This document shows positions 54,903-63,975 of a stretch of DNA of 64,000 bases, piece after piece (positions within the stretch are counted from its first letter, which is position 1; every line of letters starts with the position of its first letter). The DNA is from Ruminococcus sp. (lineage in GTDB: Bacteria > Bacillota > Clostridia > Oscillospirales > Acutalibacteraceae). The position numbers and the translations under genes are program-made. The stretch covers positions 40,894-104,893 of the forward strand of contig JAFRCW010000006.1 of NCBI GenBank assembly GCA_017404145.1, read 5' to 3'. The notes beneath the pieces were generated by a model. The model saw only the letters and a program-made list of their open reading frames with translations. It was not told where the DNA came from and did not search any database.

Positions 54903-55328
54903 ATGAATCCCGAGAAGAAACCGTCTGTACTGGTTTGTGTAACCGCACAGCACAGCTGTAAACGCCTGATAACGGAAGGCTATGAAACAGCGAAGAAAGA
55001 GGGGTTATCGCTGCATGTGCTGAGTGTTCACGACCCGGGGAAGGACTTTGGCGATTGTGCACAGGAATATGAATATCTCTGCGCTGCGGCAAAGGAAACC
55101 TCCGCCGATATGACGATCCTGTTCGACAGAAACGCTCCCGCGGCGGCAGCCGGTTTCGCACGGAAAGTGAACGCAAAGAAGCTCATCACAGGAATGTCGG
55201 ACGGCAGACCTAACGGGTTTATCGTTCTGCTGCACGAGCTTTTGCCGACTCTTCAACTGACAATGGTAACAAAAACGGACGAGCGGATCGACTATTCTGT
55301 CGGACGCTTTGACAGGGCATATGCCTGA
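54903..55328 (+). CDS. UspA-like universal stress domain protein (KdpD-type)
   Basis: The 141-residue protein is a single Usp-like domain, closest in pattern to the Usp part of KdpD sensor kinases: SVLVCVTAQHSCKRLITEGY, GLSLHVLSVHDPGKD, then ADMTILFDRNAPAAAAGFAR and AKKLITGMSDG. Its C-terminus is short. No kinase or KdpB gene is nearby, so it is a free-standing form, perhaps a nucleotide-binding stress or potassium sensor. GGGAGGTGAAACA precedes ATG 54903. A terminator follows at 55405. Confidence 0.72.
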   Translation: MNPEKKPSVLVCVTAQHSCKRLITEGYETAKKEGLSLHVLSVHDPGKDFGDCAQEYEYLCAAAKETSADMTILFDRNAPAAAAGFARKVNAKKLITGMSDGRPNGFIVLLHELLPTLQLTMVTKTDERIDYSVGRFDRAYA

Positions 55329-55404
55329 TAACAAAACAAAACTGAAATAAAAATCATAGAAAATACCTATTTCAATAGAAATAATCAATATTTCATCAAG
55401 TAAG

Positions 55405-55431
55405 ACCGCCCATCCGGGCGGTTTTGCTTTT
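55405..55431 (+). terminator. Intrinsic terminator after the Usp-like gene
   Basis: ACCGCCC (55405-55411) and GGGCGGT (55416-55422) around ATCC, followed by TTTGCTTTTT. Confidence 0.75.
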
Positions 55432-55580
55432 TCCGCCTTTTATCAGCTTTGACAAAGAGGCACAAGGCGTCGAAGAAGAATATTTGAAAAATGACAAAAG
55501 AGAAAACGAGAGAAAAATAGAGAATACAGAAGATTTTAAGAGCTGAACGGGTTGTATGTGAAAATATACAGAAAAACTTG

Positions 55581-55609
55581 TTGACTTTTCTCTTTGCCTG
55601 TGGTAAGAT
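55581..55609 (+). promoter_or_regulatory. Sigma-A promoter of rplM-rpsI
   Basis: TTGACT (55581-55586), 17-bp spacer ending TGTGG, TAAGAT (55604-55609). Confidence 0.8.
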
Positions 55610-55651
55610 AACGGAGCACGAAAAAATAACAATTATTTACGGAGGCACGCT

Positions 55652-56080
55652 ATGTCAACTTATATGGCAAAAAAAGGCGAGGTCGAGCGTAAGTGGTATG
55701 TGATCGATGCTGCGGGCAAGCCGCTGGGTAAGGTAGCTGCTGAAGCTGCCGTGCTCTTAAGAGGCAAGCACAAGGTCACCTTCACTCCCCACGTAGACTG
55801 CGGCGACCACGTGATCATCATCAACTGCAAGGACGCTGTCCTCACAGGCAAGAAGTTAGAACAGAAGAAATGGTACCGTCATACCGGTTATGTCGGCCAC
55901 CTCAAAGAGACAAAGTACAGCACTCTGATGGCTACCCGTCCCACCAAGGCGATGGAGCTTGCCGTGAAGGGTATGGTTCCGTCGAACACCATCGGCAGAG
56001 CCGCTATGCTCAGACTCAGACTCTTCGAAGGCGCAGAGCACATTCACGAAGCTCAGAAGCCCGAAGTCTGGGATTTTTAA
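55652..56080 (+). CDS. rplM: Large ribosomal subunit protein uL13
   Basis: This 142-residue protein is L13: [40 protein letters not shown], the [11 protein letters not shown] segment and [20 protein letters not shown] near residues 107-126. GGAGGCACGCT precedes ATG 55652. It forms the usual L13-S9 pair with rpsI 16 bases downstream. The ending [10 protein letters not shown] differs slightly from the common LDI form but is normal in the family. Confidence 0.97.
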   Translation: MSTYMAKKGEVERKWYVIDAAGKPLGKVAAEAAVLLRGKHKVTFTPHVDCGDHVIIINCKDAVLTGKKLEQKKWYRHTGYVGHLKETKYSTLMATRPTKAMELAVKGMVPSNTIGRAAMLRLRLFEGAEHIHEAQKPEVWDF

Positions 56081-56096
56081 GAAGGAGGACGCATAA

Positions 56097-56498
56097 ATGT
56101 ACGATAAGGCACCTTATTTTTACGGTACAGGCAGAAGAAAGTCTTCTGTAGCCAGAGTAAGACTCTATCAGGGCACCGGTAAGATCACCATCAACGACAG
56201 AGATATCGACGATTACTTCGGTCTTGAGACTTTGAAGCTCATCGTTCGTCAGCCCCTCGTTCTCACCGAGACCGGTGAGAAGTTCGACGTAGTCTGCAGA
56301 GTGGCAGGCGGCGGCGTAACAGGTCAGGCAGGCGCGATCCGTCACGGTATCTCCAGAGCGCTTCTCCAGTATGATTCCGACGCACTCAGACCCGCTCTGA
56401 AGCGCGCGGGCTTCCTCACCCGTGACCCGAGAATGAAAGAGCGTAAGAAATACGGTCTCAAAGCAGCCCGTAGAGCTCCTCAGTTTAGTAAGAGATAA
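56097..56498 (+). CDS. rpsI: Small ribosomal subunit protein uS9
   Basis: The 133-residue S9 has [20 protein letters not shown] near the start, [29 protein letters not shown] near 74-93 and the C-terminal [17 protein letters not shown] whose last Arg reaches the P site. AAGGAGGACGC precedes ATG 56097. A good terminator follows. Confidence 0.97.
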   Translation: MYDKAPYFYGTGRRKSSVARVRLYQGTGKITINDRDIDDYFGLETLKLIVRQPLVLTETGEKFDVVCRVAGGGVTGQAGAIRHGISRALLQYDSDALRPALKRAGFLTRDPRMKERKKYGLKAARRAPQFSKR

Positions 56499-56516
56499 TC
56501 AGAATATCGATTTTTC

Positions 56517-56550
56517 CAAGGCTTTCCGTTATGGAGAGCCTTGTTTTTTT
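56517..56550 (+). terminator. Intrinsic terminator after rpsI
   Basis: CAAGGCTTTCC and GGAGAGCCTTG form an 11-bp stem with one G-T pair, followed by seven T. Confidence 0.9.
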
Positions 56551-56574
56551 CATGATAACTATACTATAACGAAA

Positions 56575-56603
56575 TTGCTATTCTCTTATCTTTGTGATAA
56601 AAT
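56575..56603 (+). promoter_or_regulatory. Sigma-A promoter of the GNAT gene
   Basis: TTGCTA (56575-56580), 17-bp spacer, TAAAAT (56598-56603). Confidence 0.7.
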
Positions 56604-56630
56604 ACGAAAAACATAAAGAGAGATGATTTG

Positions 56631-57194
56631 ATGAAACATTTGGGAACCGTTACGCTGGAGACGGAGCGGTTGATCTTACGCAAAACATTAGAAAACGACT
56701 GGGAACCGATGTTCAGCAACTGGGCGAGTGATGCGCGAGTCACAAAGTACTTGACATGGGCGCCCTATGAAACCGCTGAGCAGTTAAAAACCACTTACCA
56801 TCAATATCTGCTTGATAATCAGGAGAAGCCTGATTTCTATGACTGGAAGATCATACTGAAAGAACTCAATGAACCGATCGGTGCGATTTCGGTGGTAAAG
56901 CTTCGGGAGGATATCGAAGAGGCGGAGATCGGATACTGTCTGGGTTACCGCTGGTGGCACAAAGGGATCATGACCGAAGCGTTTCAAAGGGTAATCCGAT
57001 TTCTGTTTGAGGAAGTCGGCGTTAACCGCATCACTGCTACGCATGACCCGCGCAATCCTCATTCCGGCGATGTGATGAAAAAGTGCGGTTTGCAATATGA
57101 AGGGACTCTCCGACAAGCAGGGCGGAATATGCAGGGGATCTGTGACGAATGCGTCTATGCGATCCTGCGGGAAGAATATCTTAAAGATCAGTGA
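56631..57194 (+). CDS. GNAT-family N-acetyltransferase (RimJ/RimL-like)
   Basis: The 187-residue protein has the RimJ/RimL-type GNAT fold: TLETERLILRKTLENDWEPM at the start, IGAISVVKLREDIEEAEIGY (strands 3-4), the acetyl-CoA signature YRWWHKGIMTEAFQRVIRFL, and NRITATHDPRNPHSGDVMKKCGL split over residues 133-156. It likely acetylates a protein N-terminus, a small amine or an antibiotic; the substrate is unknown. ATG 56631 is chosen over the overlapping TTG. It has its own promoter and terminator. Confidence 0.85.
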   Translation: MKHLGTVTLETERLILRKTLENDWEPMFSNWASDARVTKYLTWAPYETAEQLKTTYHQYLLDNQEKPDFYDWKIILKELNEPIGAISVVKLREDIEEAEIGYCLGYRWWHKGIMTEAFQRVIRFLFEEVGVNRITATHDPRNPHSGDVMKKCGLQYEGTLRQAGRNMQGICDECVYAILREEYLKDQ

Positions 57195-57202
57195 GAAACA
57201 GA

Positions 57203-57240
57203 AAAACAGGTTCGGCAGAGCAGCGCTGAACCTGTTTTAG
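57203..57240. terminator. Bidirectional intrinsic terminator
   Basis: AAAACAGGTTC (57203-57213) and GAACCTGTTTT (57228-57238), perfect 11 bp, between convergent genes. Confidence 0.85.
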
Positions 57241-57256
57241 CATATGTGTTTCAAAA

Positions 57257-58489
57257 TCAATCTCTTCTGAACAAATCTCTGGTGTAGACCTTATCCTCCA
57301 CATCGTCCAGCGCGCTGTCATAGCGATTGGCGATGATCGCGTCGGACTGTTTTTTGAACTCTTCAAGATCGTTAATCACTTTCGAGCCGAAGAAGGTTGA
57401 ACCGTTTTGGAGGGTGGGTTCATAGACGATCACCGTCGCGCCCTTCGCTTTGATCCGTTTCATCACGCCTTGGATCGAGCTTTGACGGAAGTTGTCGGAG
57501 TTCGCCTTCATCGTCAGACGGTACACGCCGATGGTCACACTGTGTTCGGCTGCGCTGTCATAGGAGCTGTTTTCGTGATAATAACCCGCCTTTTCCAATA
57601 CACGGTCGGCGATAAAATCCTTGCGCGTACGGTTAGATTCCACGATCGCAGACATCATATTCTGCGGCACCTCGTCGTAGTTGGCGAGGAGCTGTTTGGT
57701 ATCCTTGGGCAGGCAGTAACCGCCGTATCCAAAGGATGGATTGTTATAGTGCGAACCGATTCTGGGATCCAGACAAACGCCTTCGATAATATTCTGCGTA
57801 TCCAGTCCTTTCATCTCCGCGTAGGTGTCAAGCTCGTTGAAATAGCTGACGCGCAGGGCGAGATAGGTGTTGGCAAACAGCTTGACCGCTTCCGCTTCGG
57901 TAAAGCCCATAAATAAGGTCTTGATGTCTTCTTTGAGAGCGCCCTCGCTGAGAAGCTTTGCAAAGGTATGCGCCGCTTCAACCAGTCTATCATCCTCCGG
58001 ATCGGTGCCGACAATGATTCTGGACGGATAGAGATTATCGTAAAGCGCCTTGCTTTCCCGCAGAAATTCCGGACTGAAAAGGATATTTTCGCTTCCCGTT
58101 TTTGTGCGGATATATTCGGTGAACCCGACGGGGATCGTACTCTTGATCACCATGATCGCGCCGGGATTATACTGCATCACCAGACGGATAACCGATTCAA
58201 CAGCGGAGGTATCAAAGTAGTTTTTCTTGCTGTCGTAGTTGGTGGGAGCGGCGATCACAACGAAGTCCGCGCCTTTATAGGCATATTCGGCGTCGAGCGT
58301 CGCTTCCAGATCGAGCTCCTTTTCCGCCAGATACTTTTCGATATATTCATCCTGAATCGGAGACTTTTTATTGTTGATCAGTTCCACCTTTTCGGGGATG
58401 ATATCCACCGCCTTGACGGTGTTATGCTGTGCCAGAAGCACCGCGATGGACAGACCGACATAGCCGGTACCGGCAACTGCTATTTTCAT
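57257..58489 (-). CDS. ugd: UDP-glucose 6-dehydrogenase (nucleotide sugar dehydrogenase)
   Basis: The 410-residue enzyme oxidises UDP-glucose to UDP-glucuronate with two NAD. It has the Rossmann start [19 protein letters not shown], conserved STIPVG (117-122), [19 protein letters not shown] (139-157), Lys204 in [12 protein letters not shown] and the catalytic Cys259 in [13 protein letters not shown]. It lies 12 bases after the epimerase gene, giving a two-gene unit that makes UDP-uronic acids for surface polysaccharide. Confidence 0.93.
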   Translation of the reverse strand: MKIAVAGTGYVGLSIAVLLAQHNTVKAVDIIPEKVELINNKKSPIQDEYIEKYLAEKELDLEATLDAEYAYKGADFVVIAAPTNYDSKKNYFDTSAVESVIRLVMQYNPGAIMVIKSTIPVGFTEYIRTKTGSENILFSPEFLRESKALYDNLYPSRIIVGTDPEDDRLVEAAHTFAKLLSEGALKEDIKTLFMGFTEAEAVKLFANTYLALRVSYFNELDTYAEMKGLDTQNIIEGVCLDPRIGSHYNNPSFGYGGYCLPKDTKQLLANYDEVPQNMMSAIVESNRTRKDFIADRVLEKAGYYHENSSYDSAAEHSVTIGVYRLTMKANSDNFRQSSIQGVMKRIKAKGATVIVYEPTLQNGSTFFGSKVINDLEEFKKQSDAIIANRYDSALDDVEDKVYTRDLFRRD

Positions 58490-58501
58490 ATGGTTCTCTC
58501 C

Positions 58502-59590
58502 TTAGATCTGATAAAACTCCTTATACCACTGAGCGAACTTTCTAAGACCCTCTCTCAGCGGCGTCGACGGCTTGAATCCGAAGTCGCGTTCCAAAGCGGA
58601 GGTATCCGCGTAAGTGATCGGGACGTCGCCTGCCTGCATCGGGACCAGTTTTTTATGTTCCTCAAAGCTGTAATCCTTTGGCAGAACACCCGCCCTGACA
58701 AGTTCCTGCTGCAGGATATCCACAAAGTCGAGCAGATTTTCCGGGCTGCTGTTGCCGATATTATAGATTGCATACGGCGGCTCAGGCAAGCCGTCATCGC
58801 CTTTCTTTCGCTCGGGAGGGGATGTCATCACTCGTTTGACGCCCTCGACGATATCGTCGACATAAGTGAAATCCCGCTTACAGTTGCCGTAGTTGAAAAT
58901 CTCGATGGTCTCGCCTTTTAACAGCTTATCGGTAAATCCAAAGTACGCCATATCGGGGCGGCCCGCGGGACCGTAAACGGTAAAGAACCGCAGTCCGGTA
59001 GATGGGATATTATAAAGCTTGGAATAAGCGTGCGCCAACAGCTCATTGGATTTCTTTGTCGCCGCGTAAAGGGAGATCGGATGATCCACTTTATCGTCGG
59101 TAGAATAGGGTATCTTTTTGTTTGTTCCGTAGACGGAGGAGGAAGAAGCAAATACCAGATGCTCTACGCCTTTTGCATCGTTATCATACGAATGACGGCA
59201 GGCTTCTAAGATATGATAGAAACCGATCAGATTACTCTGAATGTACGCGTCGGGATTTTCGATAGAATACCGCACCCCTGCCTGCGCCGCGAGATTGACG
59301 ACGATATCGGGCTTGTATTCAGCAAAGACGCTGTCGATCAGCGCTTTGTCCGCAAGATCGCCTTTGATGAACCGCCAATCGATCTGTAATTTTGTCTGAG
59401 CAAGTTTTTTGATTTCACTCAGGCGGTATTCCTTGAGTGATACATCATAGTAGTCATTCAGATTATCGAGTCCGATCAGCTTCATCGGTGCGCCGGTACG
59501 GATCAGTTCCATCACCAGATTCGCGCCGATAAATCCCGCTGCGCCGGTGATCAAAATACTTTTGTCACTAAAGTCGAGATGACGTTTCAT
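58502..59590 (-). CDS. UDP-glucuronate 4-epimerase-like SDR enzyme
   Basis: The 362-residue extended SDR has NAD-binding ILITGAAGFIGANLVMELI near residues 12-30, NLAAQAGVRYSIENPDAYIQ, the catalytic SSSSVYG and YAATKK (YxxxK), and GPAGRPDMAYFGFTDKLLKG, which is typical of GAE/CapI-type UDP-glucuronate 4-epimerases. With ugd directly downstream it should give UDP-galacturonate from UDP-glucose. UDP-glucose 4-epimerase is the alternative. ATG 59590 has GGAG upstream; the promoter lies at 59620-59648. Confidence 0.85.
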   Translation of the reverse strand: MKRHLDFSDKSILITGAAGFIGANLVMELIRTGAPMKLIGLDNLNDYYDVSLKEYRLSEIKKLAQTKLQIDWRFIKGDLADKALIDSVFAEYKPDIVVNLAAQAGVRYSIENPDAYIQSNLIGFYHILEACRHSYDNDAKGVEHLVFASSSSVYGTNKKIPYSTDDKVDHPISLYAATKKSNELLAHAYSKLYNIPSTGLRFFTVYGPAGRPDMAYFGFTDKLLKGETIEIFNYGNCKRDFTYVDDIVEGVKRVMTSPPERKKGDDGLPEPPYAIYNIGNSSPENLLDFVDILQQELVRAGVLPKDYSFEEHKKLVPMQAGDVPITYADTSALERDFGFKPSTPLREGLRKFAQWYKEFYQI

Positions 59591-59619
59591 TCTCTTCGCT
59601 CCAAAAATCAATATAAAAA

Positions 59620-59648
59620 ATTATAACATATTTGTCTGCAATTGTCAC
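59620..59648 (-). promoter_or_regulatory. Sigma-A promoter of the epimerase-ugd unit
   Basis: On the minus strand GTGACA (59648-59643), 17-bp spacer, TATAAT (59625-59620). Confidence 0.75.
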
Positions 59649-59689
59649 GAAATAATTATCAGGCTGCCGGAGCTCTTTTGATTTAACTA

Positions 59690-59718
59690 TTGCTTTTCTT
59701 GATAAAATAAGGTAAAAT
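59690..59718 (+). promoter_or_regulatory. Sigma-A promoter of the small lipoprotein gene
   Basis: TTGCTT (59690-59695), 17-bp spacer, TAAAAT (59713-59718). Confidence 0.7.
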
Positions 59719-59757
59719 AGCGTAGTAATCAAATTTATTACCCGTTTGGAGGATATC

Positions 59758-60252
59758 ATGAAAAGAATCGTTTCTATATTACTGATCGTCGTATTTGCCG
59801 CTCTGCTGCTTACCGCCTGCGGCGCAGATCCACTGTATAACAAGAATACCGCGACTGCCGACGAAGCGGCTACCGAAGCGGAAACCAAGGTGGATATCAG
59901 CGATTATACCAAGGATTTCAAAGGCCTGCAAAAATATCTCCAGGATCTCGAACTGATCCCGAAAGAGGACGACAAACAGACCGAGCTTTACGCCGATATC
60001 TTAGGCGCCGACAAAGCGGTGCGCTATACGCTCAGCTCCTCCGCCTTCATCGAGTTTTATTCTTACGGTGAGAAGAAAAACGATACAGCGAATATGGTCT
60101 TTGAACAGGTCAAAAAGGAAGGTACCTTTGAAATAGCGGGTCTGGAGCCTCTCACCGGTGTGATCTCCGACAGCGAAAATTTTCTTGCGGTTTATAACGC
60201 GAAGATCAATTACGACTACGACAAGATCATCAACGAATTTAAAAAGTTTTAA
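59758..60252 (+). CDS. Small lipoprotein of unknown function
   Basis: The 164-residue precursor has a lipoprotein signal (MKRIVSILLIVVFAALLLTACG, Cys at about residue 21 in LTAC), a linker of Ala/Thr/Glu, and a compact domain of about 110 residues (DYTKDFKGLQKYLQDLELIP to the end). The domain resembles putative surface-associated proteins in Clostridia but I cannot name a family. GGAGGATATC precedes ATG 59758. It has its own promoter and lies 84 bases before bioY with a weak hairpin between. Confidence 0.75.
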   Translation: MKRIVSILLIVVFAALLLTACGADPLYNKNTATADEAATEAETKVDISDYTKDFKGLQKYLQDLELIPKEDDKQTELYADILGADKAVRYTLSSSAFIEFYSYGEKKNDTANMVFEQVKKEGTFEIAGLEPLTGVISDSENFLAVYNAKINYDYDKIINEFKKF

Positions 60253-60259
60253 GTCGTAT

Positions 60260-60292
60260 GCCTCCTCAACCTGTTTGGGGAGGCTGATTTTT
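60260..60292 (+). terminator. Weak terminator-like hairpin before bioY
   Basis: GCCTCCTCA and TGGGGAGGC pair with one mismatch, followed by TGATTTTTC. Confidence 0.5.
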
Positions 60293-60336
60293 CAGATCTT
60301 CGGTTTTATTCTCGGTTGGCTAAAGGAAGAATAAAA

Positions 60337-60915
60337 ATGAAAACAAAAAATTTAGTTCTCTGCGGCGTATGCGCCGCGATCATCTGCGCTTTGGCGCCGC
60401 TGTCGGTGCCGCTCGCGGGATTGGTTCCCGTGACGCTTGCGACCTTTGCAGTGATGCTGACGGGCGTATTGCTCGGCGGAAAATTCGCTGTTTTGAGCGT
60501 ATCGGTATATTTGCTGATCGGCGCGATGGGCGTACCCGTATTCTCCGGCTACTCTGCGGGCGTCGGTGTGCTGTTCGGTCCGACAGGAGGTTATCTGATC
60601 GGCTATATTCCGCTGGCGTTTCTGACAGGCGCGCTGTATGAACACTTCGGCAAACAAAAGACAGGGATCAAAAAATACGCCGTGATGATCACGGCGATGA
60701 TGATCGGCACCGCTGTTCTATATACGTTCGGAACCGTATGGTATTGTATTGTGACAGGCGCCGGAGCGGTTGCGGCGCTTACCGTATGCGTTGTGCCGTT
60801 TCTGCTCGGCGATCTGGCAAAGATCGCTGCCGTAGCGCTGCTATGCCCCCAGCTGGAGCGGGCGATAGGGAAGATTCCCGAGAGCGCAAAAAAGAATAAC
60901 AAAAAAGAAGAGTAA
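60337..60915 (+). CDS. bioY: Biotin transporter BioY (S component)
   Basis: The 192-residue protein has six membrane helices and the BioY pattern: LAPLSVPLAGLVPVTLATFA near residues 19-38 and SGYSAGVGVLFGPTGGYLIG near 71-90, which forms the biotin site. BioY works with energy-coupling factor EcfT-EcfA1-EcfA2 or alone. No ecf or bio genes are adjacent, so shared ECF modules are likely encoded elsewhere. AAAGGAAG precedes ATG 60337. No BirA operator was recognised. A perfect terminator follows. Confidence 0.93.
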   Translation: MKTKNLVLCGVCAAIICALAPLSVPLAGLVPVTLATFAVMLTGVLLGGKFAVLSVSVYLLIGAMGVPVFSGYSAGVGVLFGPTGGYLIGYIPLAFLTGALYEHFGKQKTGIKKYAVMITAMMIGTAVLYTFGTVWYCIVTGAGAVAALTVCVVPFLLGDLAKIAAVALLCPQLERAIGKIPESAKKNNKKEE

Positions 60916-60919
60916 AAAA

Positions 60920-60950
60920 GACGGTACGATGATTCGTACCGTCAAATTTT
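60920..60950. terminator. Intrinsic terminator after bioY
   Basis: GACGGTACGA (60920-60929) and TCGTACCGTC (60934-60943) around TGAT, followed by AAATTTTATG. Confidence 0.8.
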
Positions 60951-60961
60951 ATGCGATCATT

Positions 60962-62125
60962 CTATTTCAGTTTGTTTCCGCAATTGGTGCAAAATGCTGC
61001 GCCCTGCTCGATAGGGGAGCCGCACGCGGGACAGTAGGAAGGCGCGGAAAACGCGGGAGCATTTTCTTCTGTTTTAGGCGGCGTATAGGGTTCGGGCTGC
61101 TGCGCCGTCTGCGCAGGCTGCTGTACAGGAGGCTGATAGGTAACAGGCGCGGCGGGAGCGGCAGTGTAGGTCGGTTTTACCGCGGGCTGATAGGGAGCCT
61201 CGGGGATGTTTGCGGGCTGATAGTTATATTTGATGTTGTTGATGTACTTTTTATAGCCGAGCGCAACGGTCGCTTCAAGGATCATATATACCGCAGAGAT
61301 CAGCATGACAACAGAAGCGAAGCAGACTATCAAAACAAAGGATTCTCCGGCAATATAATCGGAAAGGGAGAATCCGGCTAATTTGCCGATCGCTTCATCT
61401 GTCAGCGAAGAGAGAGGGATCGGCAGCGCGGTGGAGACAAGACCCAGCAAAGTAAATACCGCAAAAATGATATTCATTACGCCGAAGGCGCCCGCGCCGT
61501 CGGAATAGAGGTTGATAGAGGAGCAGCTGTTCTTGACGGATTTGAAATATCTCATCTTGTTGATGCTGTAAAATAATACAAAGAAAACGATAAACACAAA
61601 GGTAACGCCCATAATCAATAATACGGGACCTGCGTTAAAATCGGAAGACGAAGCGCTGACGCCGACTGCAACAGCGGAAATAATAAAGATAACAGCCAGC
61701 GCGGCGACAATGATGATAGAGCAGATCATCTCGATCAGCGCGAGTACAAAGAGGATGGTCGCACCCGCTCTGGGATTAGAGTCGGGGTTACTGCTTCTGC
61801 TTTTGAGGAAAAGGAGCAGATAGCCTACCGTGATCAGAACACAAACGATAGCGGTGGGAACCAGAGAAGCGATCGTTGAAACCAGAGAGGTTTGCATCAG
61901 ACCGTTCAGATCGGAAGCGCTGAGACCGGAAAACTCGCTTGAAAACTGCGATACCATATCCTGCGTGAAGGTCGTGCTCCAAAGAGAAAAGACGACGGCA
62001 AAAGCGATCGACAGTCCGGTGCCGACAAATTGCAGGATCGCCAGCAGCAGAACGGGAATCTTTTTGAAATATCCTTTAACGATATTGACGTTCTGCGCGT
62101 AAGGGTTGAACTGTGTGTTGTACAT
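60962..62125 (-). CDS. Multi-pass membrane protein with C-terminal zinc ribbon (paralogue 1)
   Basis: The 387-residue protein has about six membrane helices (about residues 25-50, 85-110, 125-150, 165-190, 215-240, 260-285), a Pro/Ala/Gln-rich linker (about 300-355) and a C-terminal zinc ribbon with CPACGSPIEQG and CTNCGNKLK. Its downstream-strand neighbour at 62242 has the same plan and similar N-terminus, so the two are paralogues. A known function cannot be named; zinc-ribbon-tailed membrane proteins are common in Clostridia. GTG 62131 is possible, but ATG 62125 has better spacing to AAGGAG. A promoter lies at 62159-62187. Confidence 0.78.
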   Translation of the reverse strand: MYNTQFNPYAQNVNIVKGYFKKIPVLLLAILQFVGTGLSIAFAVVFSLWSTTFTQDMVSQFSSEFSGLSASDLNGLMQTSLVSTIASLVPTAIVCVLITVGYLLLFLKSRSSNPDSNPRAGATILFVLALIEMICSIIIVAALAVIFIISAVAVGVSASSSDFNAGPVLLIMGVTFVFIVFFVLFYSINKMRYFKSVKNSCSSINLYSDGAGAFGVMNIIFAVFTLLGLVSTALPIPLSSLTDEAIGKLAGFSLSDYIAGESFVLIVCFASVVMLISAVYMILEATVALGYKKYINNIKYNYQPANIPEAPYQPAVKPTYTAAPAAPVTYQPPVQQPAQTAQQPEPYTPPKTEENAPAFSAPSYCPACGSPIEQGAAFCTNCGNKLK

Positions 62126-62158
62126 ATCCACACGCTCCTTTTTATTTTAGTAGTATAC

Positions 62159-62187
62159 ATTATAATATAAGATGTCAGAATTTGCAA
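62159..62187 (-). promoter_or_regulatory. Sigma-A promoter of membrane/zinc-ribbon paralogue 1
   Basis: On the minus strand TTGCAA (62187-62182), 17-bp spacer, TATAAT (62164-62159). Confidence 0.75.
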
Positions 62188-62238
62188 GACAGAATCCGAA
62201 AAGGCTCCTCACCGCTGTGAAGAGCCTTTTCCTGTCAA
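62188..62238 (-). terminator. Intrinsic terminator after membrane paralogue 2
   Basis: AAAAGGCTC (62199-62207) and GAGCCTTTT (62222-62230) with outer GACAG/CTGTC form a long stem downstream of the gene ending at 62242. Confidence 0.65.
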
Positions 62239-62241
62239 AAA

Positions 62242-63387
62242 TTATTTGATTTTTGCGCCGCATCGACTGCAGAAGATGGAATTCTCGCTCAGCGCGCTGC
62301 CGCAGTGAGTACAGTAACGGGGAATAAACGGCGCGGGTTTCTCTTTCGGCGCTTCCGGTTCTTCAGCGGATTCCTCCGAGGGTTCCGCGGGAGAAGAAAC
62401 TGCCTCCTGATAGGGGATCGCCTCGGGTTGAGCGGGATAGGGCGCGATGGGTTCTTCATACACTACCTCGGGAATATCCGGAGTGAGCTTGCCGCTGTTG
62501 ATATCGTCCGCATATTGATGATAGCCGAAGGCGATCTTCGCATTGATGACAGCGATCGCCAGTGAAATACCGAAACTGACCAGCAGTACTGCGCTGTAAG
62601 GGATCAGCGCCGAAAAATTCAGATATTCCTGCAGCTGATCCAAAAGATCTTCCTGAGAAGCGAGTAGTAAGTAAGCGCAAAGTCCGCATGCCGCGAGGCA
62701 GAGATAGGTGATAACCACAGAAAGAACAGAAGTCACACCGTAGCATTTTGCGCCTTTGTTCTCGAGCTTCGGCTGATTGAATCCCAGCCGGATCGACTTG
62801 ACATATTGAAACTGAAAGATCGCATTGATCAGTATCACCGCCATCATCACGGTAATGGAAAACATAATTCCCAACAGGGGCGGCAGAATCCGGGAGAAGT
62901 CGTCTGTTACGGCGAGCATACAGGAAGTGACCGCGACGATGACGTCCATCAAAAGGATGATCGAGGAACCGACGATCGAAGCGATCATTCCCACCATCGC
63001 CATGATGTATTTGATCAGAAAGCCGACGGAAGGGTTGGATTCCGGCTTTTCGTTCTTTGATTTAAAATAGATAAAGAGAGCGACAAACGCCATCGCCGCG
63101 GGAGAAAGATACGCGGAGATATTCGGCGAGAAATTGGTGTTGAAACTGACGGAAGGAAAGCCCTCGGAAGAGAGCTCTCCGGAGGTCGCATAATCTCTTA
63201 TCATTTCCACAAGCTCCGGCGTGATCATTTTCATCACGGTGAATGTCAGCACAAGAGCGCCGATAATAGACACCACAATGGAAACAATGTGAAGGATGCC
63301 GACTGTCAGCATCAGTTTGTTTTTAAAATAGTTTTTGGTGACCGCCATATTCGGATAGTAGGGGTCGTGCTGCGGTTGATACATCAT
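62242..63387 (-). CDS. Multi-pass membrane protein with C-terminal zinc ribbon (paralogue 2)
   Basis: The 381-residue protein mirrors its neighbour: a short N-terminal polar segment (MMYQPQHDPYYPN), a helix starting VTKNYFKNKLMLTVGILHIV that matches VKGYFKKIPVLLLAILQFV of paralogue 1, five further helices, a Pro/Glu/Ala-rich linker and a C-terminal ribbon (CTHCGSALSEN, CSRCGAKIK). The two genes are tandem on the same strand with 117 bases between them, containing a terminator and a promoter, so they are transcribed separately. ATG 63387 is used; 63384 is equally likely. Function unknown. Confidence 0.78.
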   Translation of the reverse strand: MMYQPQHDPYYPNMAVTKNYFKNKLMLTVGILHIVSIVVSIIGALVLTFTVMKMITPELVEMIRDYATSGELSSEGFPSVSFNTNFSPNISAYLSPAAMAFVALFIYFKSKNEKPESNPSVGFLIKYIMAMVGMIASIVGSSIILLMDVIVAVTSCMLAVTDDFSRILPPLLGIMFSITVMMAVILINAIFQFQYVKSIRLGFNQPKLENKGAKCYGVTSVLSVVITYLCLAACGLCAYLLLASQEDLLDQLQEYLNFSALIPYSAVLLVSFGISLAIAVINAKIAFGYHQYADDINSGKLTPDIPEVVYEEPIAPYPAQPEAIPYQEAVSSPAEPSEESAEEPEAPKEKPAPFIPRYCTHCGSALSENSIFCSRCGAKIK

Positions 63388-63649
63388 ATCACTCCTTTTT
63401 CTTTCTATACTATAAAAGTAACCAAAACTTTCTGTTTGTCCCGCTTTTTACGAAATTTATCAAAAAATGACGAAACCGATGAAAAAGAAATTGTTTCTCC
63501 CTATATTATAATCAAAACGAGGAGAGTTTTCAATACCACGGAAAAAAACGAAAAGCCAAAGGTATATCCACAAGATGTTGCGATTCATCAGGGTAAAGTC
63601 AACAACCTGTTGAGAACGAAAAAAATCTTAAAAATTTTTCAAAAAAGGC
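63388..63649. other. A/T-rich intergenic region upstream of the rRNA promoter
   Basis: No gene is seen. The last 40 bases before the promoter are nearly all A and T (AAAAAATCTTAAAAATTTTT), fitting an UP element. Confidence 0.6.
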
Positions 63650-63678
63650 TTGACATTTAATGCTCTGCGTAGTATACT
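63650..63678 (+). promoter_or_regulatory. rRNA operon promoter
   Basis: TTGACA (63650-63655), 17-bp spacer, TATACT (63673-63678), preceded by an A/T-rich tract. Confidence 0.9.
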
Positions 63679-63684
63679 TTTAAT

Positions 63685-63975
63685 GTTCGCGAGTCAAGAA
63701 TATCGCTTCAAAAACCCAGATTTAATCGGGGTTTGCGGGTATTTTTGATCAGCGAAAAAGGACCTTGAAAATTAAACAACAAAGAAAGAGACCCGTAATT
63801 ACTTTGAGAGCAGCCGGGCAGAGAAGCTCGGTGAGTACTCAAGAAATTACAGATGTTTAGAAACATCGCAGTAATCCGAGATGAAAATTTCAGATTATTG
63901 AATCTAACACGCAAGTGTTAAAAATGAGCAGATTAGCTCTAAGAATGATGTTAAGCAGAAATGCTTAAGATACAA
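63685..63975 (+). ncRNA. rRNA leader (pre-16S 5' region)
   Basis: About 290 bases between the promoter and the 16S start form the transcribed leader. It contains a boxA-like CTTGAAAATTAAACAA (63764-63779), linked to antitermination and processing, and a hairpin TTAAGCA-GAAA-TGCTTAA just before 16S. The exact transcription start is estimated. Confidence 0.65.

Larger units (their letters stand above)
55329..55651. other. Intergenic region upstream of rplM
   Basis: No gene is seen. It holds the terminator at 55405-55431, an A-rich run, and the rplM promoter at 55581-55609. Confidence 0.6.

Noticed and set aside
55581..55651. Ribosomal protein leader riboswitch before rplM
   Set aside because: The leader after the promoter is about 40 bases and I saw no stable hairpin beyond the promoter region.
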